From positions 294,442 through 358,441 of the forward strand of contig UBMP01000012.1 in NCBI GenBank assembly GCA_900466575.1: a stretch of DNA of 64,000 nucleotides, given 5' to 3'. The translations under genes were made by a program, and so were the position numbers. Source of the stretch: Hyphomicrobiales bacterium (GTDB taxonomy: Bacteria > Pseudomonadota > Alphaproteobacteria > Rhizobiales > Rhizobiaceae). Numbering within the stretch: the first letter of the stretch is position 1; every line of letters begins with the position of its first letter. The notes below the pieces were generated by a model that saw only the letters and a program-made list of their open reading frames with translations, did not search any database and was not told where the DNA came from. Of this stretch, positions 18,476 through 27,302 are shown piece by piece.

Positions 18476-19183
18476 ATGACGAGCCTTGCCGATTTCCCGA
18501 TTACCAAGCGTTGGCCTGCCACCAATCCGGACGCTATTCAGCTTTATTCGCTTCCCACGCCAAACGGCATCAAGGTCTCGGCTATGCTCGAGGAGACAGG
18601 TCTCGCTTACGAGCCTCATCTCGTTGATTTCGGCAAGAATGATCAGATGACGCCGGAATTCCTCTCGCTCAATCCCAATAACAAGATCCCCGCGATCATC
18701 GATCCGCATGGTCCGGGCGGCAAGCCGCTCGGACTGTTCGAATCCGGTGCAATTCTTCACTATCTTGCGGAAAAAACGGGGAAGTTCCTTCCCGCAGATC
18801 CGACGCTGAAGTGGGAGACGATCAGCTGGCTGCATTTCCAGATGGGGGGCGTGGGCCCGATGTTCGGTCAGCTTGGCTTCTTCACCAAATTCGCCGGCAA
18901 GGAGATCGAAGATCCGCGTCCGCGTGAGCGTTATGTCGGCGAAGCCAAGCGCCTTCTGGGCGTGCTTGACAAGCGCCTGACGGGCCGCGACTGGATCATG
19001 GGCGGAGAATACACGATTGCCGATATTGCCAGCCTGCCGTGGCTGCGCGCCCTGACAGGGTTCTATGAGGCCGGCGAACTGGTCGGGATCGACAGCTTCC
19101 CGGCGGTCAAGGCGTGGATGGACCGCGGGCTCACGCGCCCGGCCATGGTCAAGGCCTTCAACATTCCGGCCCGTCCGGCCTGA
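18476..19183 (+). CDS. Glutathione S-transferase
   Basis: A 235-residue GST of the YfcG/Ure2p-like nucleotide. The thioredoxin-like N-domain has IQLYSLPTPNGIKVSAMLEE and the glutathione-contact region NNKIPAIIDP followed by LFESGAILHYLAEK. The all-helical C-domain has MGGVGPMFGQLGFF and ADIASLPWLRAL. Such enzymes often act as disulfide-bond oxidoreductases on glutathione. AGGAG sits upstream of the ATG (in the GAGGAGACACCC leader). It probably shares regulation with doxX. Confidence 0.9.
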   Translation: MTSLADFPITKRWPATNPDAIQLYSLPTPNGIKVSAMLEETGLAYEPHLVDFGKNDQMTPEFLSLNPNNKIPAIIDPHGPGGKPLGLFESGAILHYLAEKTGKFLPADPTLKWETISWLHFQMGGVGPMFGQLGFFTKFAGKEIEDPRPRERYVGEAKRLLGVLDKRLTGRDWIMGGEYTIADIASLPWLRALTGFYEAGELVGIDSFPAVKAWMDRGLTRPAMVKAFNIPARPA

Positions 19184-19248
19184 TCAGGCGCGATCGCTTT
19201 CTCTTGCTACGACCGGGCCGCAGGGCCCGGTCATCCGCTTTTCAGTAT

Positions 19249-19704
19249 TTACTGGTGAGGCGTAAAGGCCGGGCCGTCCTGATTTAGCGTAAAATGCGGG
19301 AACAGGAAGACACCGTAGATCGTGCCGGAATATTTGCGCTCCAGACCGCTCGATTCGCCGATGCAGAACAACGGCTGACGTCGACCGTTCAGTGGATTGT
19401 GTATCGTCGTCGAAAAGCAGAAAGACGAGGAATGCGTCGTCGCCTGCTCGAAAAGTTCGAGCAACTTGGCGCGGTCGTTCGGGTCGTAGCGGCGCACGAG
19501 GTTCAGCAGGCCGCATTCGCCGCTATCCAGCCCATGCAGGGAAACTGCACGATCGCCAAGTTTCAGCAAACCCGTCGACAAATCACCCGACCAGGCTTCC
19601 GAGATGCAGAACTGCGATAACATCGGCAGGTCATCCTTGCCGACCCCTTGCGAGTGGGGGGAGGTGGACCTTGCGATCTTGAACACTGGGAATTCTCCCG
19701 ACAT
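19249..19704 (-). CDS. Conserved PAS-like small protein
   Basis: A 151-residue single-domain protein. The pattern SEAWSGDLSTGLLKLGDRA, HGLDSGECGLLNLVRRYDP, NDRAKLLELFEQA and GTIYGVFLFP aligns with a PAS fold: sensor-like sheet with the usual position-dependent D-R motif before the helix. No output domain is attached, and no cofactor residue (such as heme His) can be named. The annotated ATG at 19704 has no clear ribosome-binding site; the GTG of the sixth to eighth codons has GGGAG eight bases upstream and could be the true start. Function unknown. Confidence 0.7.
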   Translation of the reverse strand: MSGEFPVFKIARSTSPHSQGVGKDDLPMLSQFCISEAWSGDLSTGLLKLGDRAVSLHGLDSGECGLLNLVRRYDPNDRAKLLELFEQATTHSSSFCFSTTIHNPLNGRRQPLFCIGESSGLERKYSGTIYGVFLFPHFTLNQDGPAFTPHQ

Positions 19705-20112
19705 AATTAAATGGATTGATCGCAGATCTGATATCTGCAGTCACCCGGTCTTAGGCAAGAACATGTCCGGGCATTCCAGCGAGGCCCGATTGTCCGCCGC
19801 AGTTGTTCCGCGTGTTCAACCGGGTCGTGTGCGCTCCGGAGTGCCTGTGTCCGGCTTTGCACCACACTATTTGTTTCAATTAGAATCTAATGAAGCAATT
19901 AAAGATGGTAAAACAGTTAAATTTGGGAAAATGAGGGCAATTCTGTCCTGATACGGGACATTTTCGATGGGGAATTTTAGGCTGCAACCGCCAATTCCAG
20001 GACTTTTCGAAAGAATTGTCGTGTTGGGGCATGCGTCAGACCAGCCCCTGCGGCGCTCGGCGTTCCTGCCACTGCCACTGATTTGTGAGAACCAGAAGTA
20101 GCCCGAAAATCC
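19705..20112. other. Gap upstream of the PAS-like gene
   Basis: No confident gene. A divergent open frame at 19763-19951 is listed separately. The stretch around 19870-19935 is markedly AT-rich compared with the rest of the window, as expected for a promoter region or a weakly constrained segment. The remainder, up to 20112, shows no coding pattern that I can defend. Confidence 0.6.
19763..19951 (+). CDS. Possible 62-residue small protein (doubtful)
   Basis: An open frame starting ATG with TTAGG eight to twelve bases upstream, divergent from the PAS-like gene. It reads MSGHSSEARLSAAVVPRVQP and ends KFGKMRAILS. Its AT-rich second half, with Lys, Asn and Glu, differs from nearby genes. I do not recognise it. 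It could be a real small gene or promoter sequence that happens to stay open. Confidence 0.25.
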   Translation: MSGHSSEARLSAAVVPRVQPGRVRSGVPVSGFAPHYLFQLESNEAIKDGKTVKFGKMRAILS

Positions 20113-20183
20113 AAAAGGGCGACCCGAAGGCCGCTCTTTCGTCCGATCTCTTTTCAGAGATGGATCACATCATGTCCATGCCG
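20113..20183 (-). pseudogene. Duplicated groEL tail and terminator remnant
   Basis: A 71-base segment nearly identical (three differences) to 20267-20337, which holds the last codons of groEL, its stop codon and its terminator. Here no groEL body is attached: the match stops after codons for GMDMM read on the minus strand. Two of the three changes damage the terminator stem. This is the scar of a local duplication, or of a second groEL copy since deleted. Confidence 0.8.
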
Positions 20184-20186
20184 GCA

Positions 20187-20209
20187 GTTCAGCGCGCTTG
20201 ACGCGCTGA
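20187..20209. repeat. Perfect palindrome between the two groEL tail copies
   Basis: TTCAGCGCG and CGCGCTGAA arms with CTTGA between them. It lies in the 83-base spacer separating the duplicated tail from the real groEL end. No T-run follows; role unknown. Confidence 0.5.
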
Positions 20210-20266
20210 ACCAAGGTAGATCATTCGCGCGCTGAAGCACAAGGAACATGGGCGGGCCACAAACGC

Positions 20267-20294
20267 AAAAGGGCGACCCGAAGGTCGCCCTTTC
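20267..20294 (-). terminator. groESL terminator
   Basis: AAAAGGGCGACC and GGTCGCCCTTT pair around a CGAA tetraloop. On the minus strand it follows the groEL stop and leads into a TTTTGCGTTT tract. Confidence 0.85.
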
Positions 20295-20318
20295 GTCCAA
20301 TCTCTTTTCAGAGATGGA

Positions 20319-21986
<1,668 letters not shown>

Positions 21987-22024
21987 TCAAGACTTCTGGA
22001 AAGGGTGAAAGAGCTTCGGCTAGA

Positions 22025-22321
22025 TCAGCCGATAACGCCCATGATGTCGGCTTCCTTCATGATCAGAAGGTCTTCGCCGTTCACCTTGACTTCAGTGCCG
22101 GACCACTTGCCGAACAGAACGCGATCGCCGACCTTGACGTCGAGAGCGACAACGTCGCCATTGTCCTTGCGGGCGCCCGAACCGACGGCGACGATTTCGC
22201 CTTCAGCCGGCTTTTCCTTGGCGGTGTCCGGAATGATGATGCCGCCACGGGTCTTTTCTTCAGATTCGACGCGACGAACAACGACGCGGTCGTGGAGCGG
22301 ACGGAAAGAGATGCTTGCCAT
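22025..22321 (-). CDS. groES: 10 kDa co-chaperonin GroES
   Basis: Heptameric lid of the GroEL chaperonin, 98 residues. It begins [20 protein letters not shown] and carries the mobile-loop sequence [18 protein letters not shown], followed by [13 protein letters not shown]. It is the first gene of the groESL operon and is preceded by a CIRCE operator 55 bases upstream of the start. Confidence 0.98.
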   Translation of the reverse strand: MASISFRPLHDRVVVRRVESEEKTRGGIIIPDTAKEKPAEGEIVAVGSGARKDNGDVVALDVKVGDRVLFGKWSGTEVKVNGEDLLIMKEADIMGVIG

Positions 22322-22375
22322 TCTTGAATCCCTCGATCAAATGACAGAGAAGGTGTGTTACCTACCCGAATGTTA

Positions 22376-22402
22376 TTAGCACTCGCACTCGGCGAGTGCT
22401 AG
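22376..22402. promoter_or_regulatory. CIRCE operator of groESL (HrcA-binding site)
   Basis: TTAGCACTC, nine bases, then GAGTGCTAG. It matches the CIRCE consensus (TTAGCACTC-N9-GAGTGCTAA) in all but the last base. CIRCE is the binding site of the heat-shock repressor HrcA; hrcA itself is not in the window. Confidence 0.95.
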
Positions 22403-22506
22403 CGAGGCAGAAATAGGAAAGGGCCATCCTTGAGTCAAGGACAGCCCTTCCGAAATTTTCGCGAATTTTTGATGAAGGTTAAAGGCCCGGCAACTCCGGC
22501 TGCGGC

Positions 22507-22659
22507 CTACTTCTTCTCGATGGAAACGCCTTGTTCGCCGATCTTCAGCTGAACGGTGTCCTCTTTCTGCTTCTCGTTATAGATATAGGCGCTCATGCCC
22601 ACAACGACGACGACGAGCGCGCCAACGATCACGTAGAGGAAGCTGTTTCTGTTCTGCAA
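22507..22659 (-). CDS. 50-residue single-pass membrane protein with TTG start
   Basis: A small gene starting TTG at 22659, with AAGGA eight bases upstream. It begins (M)QNRNSFLYVIVGALVVVV and continues through a single membrane helix into a hydrophilic tail with YIYNEKQKEDTVQLKIGE and an end at VSIEKK. Residues about 7-27 form the transmembrane segment, and the tail probably faces the periplasm. It resembles a small protein I recall as conserved in rhizobia; function unknown. It lies between groES and a divergent HAD gene. Confidence 0.72.
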   Translation of the reverse strand: MQNRNSFLYVIVGALVVVVVGMSAYIYNEKQKEDTVQLKIGEQGVSIEKK

Positions 22660-22814
22660 AGGCAATGTCCTTATGAAACATGTTGAACCGATGCGCCATC
22701 AATGAACGAAACCCGATTTTGTTCCCGAGGATATTTCGCGCTGCAGCGATAGGCCCTTGCCAAGTCATCACCGGTTTGCGATTTGACCGGGTGGAAATAT
22801 ATGAGGTTTGACGA

Positions 22815-23663
22815 ATGGCCGAACGGATTGGCGGACTTGCGGACATTTCCGCCCGATATGACGTGATCCTCTGCGATGTCTGGGGCGTCCTGCACAATGG
22901 TATCGATCCGTTTCCGCTGGCCGGCATGGCGCTGAGCGCTGCACGCGAAAACGGCGCGACCGTGGTTCTGGTCACCAACTCCCCGCGCCCCCGCCCCGGC
23001 GTCGAGACACAGCTTGGCGCCATCGGTGTGCTCGATACGGCTTACGACAGCATCGTCACCTCCGGCGATGTCACGCGCCGGCTGATCTCCGAAGGCCCGC
23101 GTCACGTCTTCCTTCTCGGACCGGACCGTGATTTGCCGCTTCTTGACGGGCTCGATGTTCAGCGTGTCAGTGAGAACGAGGCCGAAGCCATCGTCTGCAC
23201 CGGCTTTTTCGATGACGAGACGGAGACGCCGGAAGACTATCGCGGCATGCTGACCGCCTGGCGCGACCGGAACGTGCCCCTGATCTGTGCCAACCCCGAT
23301 CTTGTGGTCGAGCGCGGCGAGCGGCTGATCCCCTGTGCCGGCGCGATGGCGGCACTTTATGACGAACTCGGCGGCCAGACCCGCATTGCCGGTAAACCGC
23401 ATCGGCCGATCTACGAGGCGGCGCTGGCTGAGGCGAAAGCCTTGCGCGGCGACTTTGACAAGGCGCGCGTGCTGGCGATCGGCGATGGCATGCCGACCGA
23501 TGTGCGCGGGGCGCTTTCCGCCGGCTTCGATCTCCTTTATATCAGCGACGGTATTCACGCGGGCGAATATGCCCATGCCGGTTGCACGGACGAGGCGGCC
23601 ATGCACGACTATTTCGAACGCGAACAGGTATCGCCGACATGGTGGATGCCGAGGCTGGCTTGA
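22815..23663 (+). CDS. HAD-superfamily class IIA hydrolase (TIGR01459-like)
   Basis: A 282-residue phosphatase-like protein. Motif I is CDVWGVLHNG from Cys20-Asp21, with TNSPRPRPG after the first domain as motif II and GDGMPTDVRGA near 222 as the acidic motif. The class IIA cap domain (as in NagD) lies between. Alphaproteobacteria keep this family next to ribF, as here; the next gene starts six bases after the stop. Substrate unknown, although linkage hints at riboflavin or nucleotide phosphate chemistry. Confidence 0.88.
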   Translation: MAERIGGLADISARYDVILCDVWGVLHNGIDPFPLAGMALSAARENGATVVLVTNSPRPRPGVETQLGAIGVLDTAYDSIVTSGDVTRRLISEGPRHVFLLGPDRDLPLLDGLDVQRVSENEAEAIVCTGFFDDETETPEDYRGMLTAWRDRNVPLICANPDLVVERGERLIPCAGAMAALYDELGGQTRIAGKPHRPIYEAALAEAKALRGDFDKARVLAIGDGMPTDVRGALSAGFDLLYISDGIHAGEYAHAGCTDEAAMHDYFEREQVSPTWWMPRLA

Positions 23664-23668
23664 AGCGT

Positions 23669-24649
23669 ATGACTGTGTTCCACCGTAATGAGAAACGCGA
23701 ACCTCTGCCCGACACGTTAAAGGGCGGCGTCATTGCGATCGGCAATTTTGATGGCGTCCATCGCGGCCATCAGGCGGTTCTCGGGCGCGCGCTGGAAGAG
23801 GCGGAAAAGCGCGGCGTTCCGGCGCTTGTCCTCACCTTCGAGCCGCATCCGCGCACCGTCTTCAACCCCGAAAGGCCGCTTTTCCGCATCACGCCGGCAC
23901 CCTTGAAAGCGCGGCTGATCGAGTTGCTGGGCTTCCGTTCCGTCGTCGAATATCCCTTCGATCGCGACTTTTCGCAGCGGTCGGCGGAGGAGTTCGTGAC
24001 CTCCGTCCTGCAGGATTGGCTGCATGCCTCGCATGTCGTGACCGGATTCGATTTCCATTTCGGCAAGGGCAGGGAAGGCGGACCGGCCTTCCTCATGGAA
24101 GCGGGCAAACGCCATGGTTTCGATGTAACCCTCGTTGATGCCTTCCGCGACGAAAACACGGATATCGTCTCCTCGACCCGCATTCGCGACATGCTTTCGA
24201 ATGGGGACGTTGTCGAGGCTGCCGGTCTTCTTGGCTTCCGGTACACGGTCCAAGCGGAAGTGTGCCACGGTCAGAAGCTTGGTCGCACGCTCGGCTTCCC
24301 GACAGCCAACATGGAACTGCCGCTGGAAAATCCGCTGAAGCCCGGTATCTATGCGGTGCGCTACCGCCGCCCCAACGGCAGGCTCTATGACGGCGTCGCC
24401 AGCTATGGCTTCCGGCCGACCGTGACCAGCAATGGCCGGGCCCTTCTGGAAACCTTCCTGTTCGACTTCGAGGGCGATCTCTATGGCGAAGTGGCGTCGG
24501 TCTCCTTCTTCGGTTTCCAACGTCCGGAACTGAAGTTTGATGGCCTCGATCCACTCGTCGAACAGATGAAGCGTGACAAGGAAGAGGCGAAGGCGCTGCT
24601 TTCCGGTGTCCGCCCCTTGAGCGAACTCGATCTCAAGCTCTGTTTCTGA
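23669..24649 (+). CDS. ribF: Bifunctional riboflavin kinase / FAD synthetase RibF
   Basis: Converts riboflavin to FMN and FMN to FAD, 326 residues. The ATG at 23669 is chosen because an upstream frame start lies inside the preceding gene. The FAD synthetase nucleotidyl-transferase domain begins GGVIAIGNFDGVHRGHQAVL. It continues with LTFEPHPRTVFNP and SSTRIRDML. The riboflavin kinase domain shows LGRTLGFPTANMELP and PGIYAVRYRRPNG, then ETFLFDFEGDLYGE. Both domains appear complete. Confidence 0.94.
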   Translation: MTVFHRNEKREPLPDTLKGGVIAIGNFDGVHRGHQAVLGRALEEAEKRGVPALVLTFEPHPRTVFNPERPLFRITPAPLKARLIELLGFRSVVEYPFDRDFSQRSAEEFVTSVLQDWLHASHVVTGFDFHFGKGREGGPAFLMEAGKRHGFDVTLVDAFRDENTDIVSSTRIRDMLSNGDVVEAAGLLGFRYTVQAEVCHGQKLGRTLGFPTANMELPLENPLKPGIYAVRYRRPNGRLYDGVASYGFRPTVTSNGRALLETFLFDFEGDLYGEVASVSFFGFQRPELKFDGLDPLVEQMKRDKEEAKALLSGVRPLSELDLKLCF

Positions 24650-24790
24650 TGGGCGGAATGGTCGGCTGGCAAATCGGCCGCCCGCGCAAAACTGTTTCCG
24701 TTGAAGCGCTCCCGGCATAATGGGAAATCTGTGTTTTTGCCCGGACGGGTCTATGCTGTCCGGCTTGCGAACTAGTTGGTGGATTTTCCC

Positions 24791-25216
24791 ATGACCGAAT
24801 TCACACCCCTCCTGTCCTTTGCCGGCGGTCTGCTGATTGGCCTCTCGGCCGTGACGCTGATGCTGTTCTGGGGCCGGATTGCCGGCATGACGGCAATCCT
24901 CGGTGGCATCGTGCCCCCGCTCGACCGCGACTGGGCCTGGAAGGCCACCTTTCTGGCGGGCGCCATTCTCGCGCCGGCAGTCCTGGCCGTCTCCGGCGTG
25001 AAGGTTGAGTTTGACGTTCCTGTGCCGCTCGCCGCCCTGATCATTGGTGGCGTCGTCACCGGCATCGGCGTCACCTTCGGCTCGGGCTGCACCTCGGGTC
25101 ACGGGATCTGCGGACTGGCGCGCTTCTCGAAGCGCTCGGCGGTCGCAACGGTCACCTTCATGGTTTTCGCCTTCATCACCACTTATCTCATCCGCCACGT
25201 TTTCGGAGGCTTCTGA
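24791..25216 (+). CDS. YeeE/YedE half-transporter, subunit 1
   Basis: A 141-residue inner-membrane protein, one half of a split YeeE/YedE (DUF395) transporter, a family whose studied members import thiosulfate. The ATG at 24791 has GGTGGA seven bases upstream. The conserved Cys-containing loop is GSGCTSGHGICGLARFSKRS near residues 97-116. Four hydrophobic segments are visible. The second half starts on the stop codon (TGATG). No rhodanese, BigR-like repressor or sulfur hydrolase is nearby. Confidence 0.88.
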   Translation: MTEFTPLLSFAGGLLIGLSAVTLMLFWGRIAGMTAILGGIVPPLDRDWAWKATFLAGAILAPAVLAVSGVKVEFDVPVPLAALIIGGVVTGIGVTFGSGCTSGHGICGLARFSKRSAVATVTFMVFAFITTYLIRHVFGGF

Positions 25217-25674
25217 TGCGCTACGTCACGGTGTTTCTCATCGGTGCGCTGTTCGGGCTGGGCATTGTCTTGTCCGGCATGGGCAATCCGGCCAAGGTGC
25301 TGAACTTCTTTGACCTTGCCGGGACGTTCGACCCGAGCCTCATCTTCGTGATGGCGGGTGCGCTGTCTGTCGCCATACCAGGCTACGCCCTGATCTTCCG
25401 CCGCCGTCAGAAGCCCATCTTCGGCGAGACGTTCGTCCTGCCCAAGGCAAGGCAGATTGATGGCAGGCTTGTCGGCGGTTCGGCTGTCTTTGGCATCGGC
25501 TGGGGCATTGCAGGCTTTTGCCCGGGCGCAGCGATCCCGGCTCTTGGCCTCGGACATGGCGGCGCGTTCATCTTCGTCGCGTCCCTGCTCACAGGAATTG
25601 TGATTGCCCGTGCCATCATCCGCGCAGATTTCTTTGGCGCCACCCCGAAGACCGCGGGCCAACAGAAAATCTGA
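25216..25674 (+). CDS. YeeE/YedE half-transporter, subunit 2 (DUF6691-like)
   Basis: A 152-residue partner of the previous protein, sharing one base with its stop. Segments such as LFGLGIVLSGMGNPAKVLNF and the Cys motif GWGIAGFCPGAAIPALGLG are family hallmarks. Together the two halves would form one sulfur-compound (probably thiosulfate) permease. Substrate is inferred from the family. Confidence 0.88.
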   Translation: MRYVTVFLIGALFGLGIVLSGMGNPAKVLNFFDLAGTFDPSLIFVMAGALSVAIPGYALIFRRRQKPIFGETFVLPKARQIDGRLVGGSAVFGIGWGIAGFCPGAAIPALGLGHGGAFIFVASLLTGIVIARAIIRADFFGATPKTAGQQKI

Positions 25675-25811
25675 CGTTGATCTGAAGTTGTTCTAAAGGC
25701 TTGATTGTACAGCAGAGAGCGGTGGCTGCCAGAGAAGCAGGGTGCCTGTAAACATAGTATTTATCATTTTAGTGTTGTTTGCCTGTGGGGATGCTGGGGT
25801 AAGCCGGGGCA

Positions 25812-27095
25812 ATGCTGGACGTATTAACCGTTATTAGTGTCGTCAACGCGATGATGCTGTTCATCTGCGTGGTAACGGGACTTGCCTGGTGGGCCGGCGA
25901 ACCGGGATCGGAATCGCGCTATTGGTTCGATGCCAGCCTGATGCAGCTCTTCGGGACGCTGATCCTGAGCGCGGGGAGATATATCCACTTGGATCTGGTA
26001 GCCTTTGGCGCCGGTTTCCTGCTGTCGGCGGCCACTGGCTACGTAACACTCGGTTACCGGCAGCTCTACGGCATGCGTGCTCAAAGGCGCTGGCCTTTGC
26101 TCGTGGCGCTTGCGACCGCGACGGCGACGTTTCTCGTGCGGTACGGCTCCGGGGGGCATGACGACGGGTGGTACCTCATCTATTTCGGCGCGGCGTTCAG
26201 CCTGATGTGGGGTGCCCGCGCCGTCTGGCGCGGATCCGTCGCCGCCGAGATGCGTTTTGGCCGGGCGGCAGCGTTGCTGCTCGTGGCCTATTCCGCCGGC
26301 TGCGCGATCGTTGCGCCTTTGGCCTTCTTCTTTCCTGTGCAATACGTGGACGGCAAGCCGCAATCGCTCTGGCTTGAACTCTCGGCAGTGCCGCTTTTCG
26401 TCCTCAACATGGCAGCGTATCTGATGACGCTCATTGTCAAGCTGGAGCGTGCAACCGAACGGCAGCGCCAGCTCGCGACCCGCGACGCCTTGACGGGCGC
26501 GCTGAACCGCCGGGCTTTCTACGAGGCGTGGTCAGGCGTCTTGGATCGCGGCGGTGTCATGGCAATCCTCGATATTGACCACTTCAAGTCCGTCAATGAC
26601 ACGCATGGCCACCTCGCGGGCGATGTCGCGCTCGAAACAGTCGCCGCAGCCATTGCTACCACGTTGCCCAAAACTGCGTTGTTTGGCCGTCTTGGGGGCG
26701 AGGAGTTCGGCATCCTGTTTCCGGGTCAGGACGCGGCCGTGGCCGCGCAGTTGCTGGAAGATTTGCGCCAGTCGGTCCGCTCGAAGGTGATCCAGTCCTG
26801 CGAAGGCCGGCGTTTCGCCGTGACCTTCTCGGCCGGCTTTGTGGTCTTCGACCGCAGCGGCGGCGATGTCAACCGCATCTTTGCGGCTGCTGATTGCGCA
26901 CTCTATGTCGCCAAGAGCACCGGGCGTGATCGCATTGTCGCCTTCGATCCGCCCATGCTTCTACGACAGGAAGCGGATCTGATGAAGGTGGCGGCAGTAG
27001 ACGCGCCGATGAAGGCTTTCACCGGTGCGTCTGATCCGGGTGCAGCCGAACAAACTTCATCCGCGCCCCTTTCATTTTCCGTCAAAAACGCCTAG
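25812..27095 (+). CDS. Membrane-bound GGDEF diguanylate cyclase
   Basis: A 427-residue protein with about six hydrophobic segments over residues 1-205. After a short coiled linker (VKLERATERQRQLATRDALTG), the GGDEF domain begins near residue 223. The active-site motif is GGEEF at 295-299, intact for cyclase activity. An inhibitory I-site (RxxD five residues before) is absent. It would make c-di-GMP in response to an unknown membrane signal. Confidence 0.92.
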   Translation: MLDVLTVISVVNAMMLFICVVTGLAWWAGEPGSESRYWFDASLMQLFGTLILSAGRYIHLDLVAFGAGFLLSAATGYVTLGYRQLYGMRAQRRWPLLVALATATATFLVRYGSGGHDDGWYLIYFGAAFSLMWGARAVWRGSVAAEMRFGRAAALLLVAYSAGCAIVAPLAFFFPVQYVDGKPQSLWLELSAVPLFVLNMAAYLMTLIVKLERATERQRQLATRDALTGALNRRAFYEAWSGVLDRGGVMAILDIDHFKSVNDTHGHLAGDVALETVAAAIATTLPKTALFGRLGGEEFGILFPGQDAAVAAQLLEDLRQSVRSKVIQSCEGRRFAVTFSAGFVVFDRSGGDVNRIFAAADCALYVAKSTGRDRIVAFDPPMLLRQEADLMKVAAVDAPMKAFTGASDPGAAEQTSSAPLSFSVKNA

Positions 27096-27302
27096 AAAGC
27101 GCGCGCTATGATGCCGCGCCGGTGGAACTTGATTATCCGAATTATTGGCCCGGCCCTTTGAGGCGCTCCTGACGCGAGCCTGCCCGGGGGTCCGGGATTT
27201 CGGCGCTTCTCTCCCGCGCCAGACTTTCACACCACCCGCAGTTTTCATGCGTGGGCCTTTCCCGCACCCGGCCACGCGCTACACGATGAGTGACAGACGT
27301 CC

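Noticed and set aside
22671..23606. 311-codon open frame on the minus strand
   Set aside because: Antisense of the HAD hydrolase with DVWGVLHNG; no domain visible.
23717..25198. 493-codon open frame on the minus strand
   Set aside because: Spans the antisense of ribF and the YeeE/YedE gene; composition is Arg/Gln/His-rich shadow.
27096..27302. Possible T-box or other leader RNA before ileS
   Set aside because: No T-box pattern or antiterminator stem could be recognised, and T-boxes are not known to control ileS in this group.
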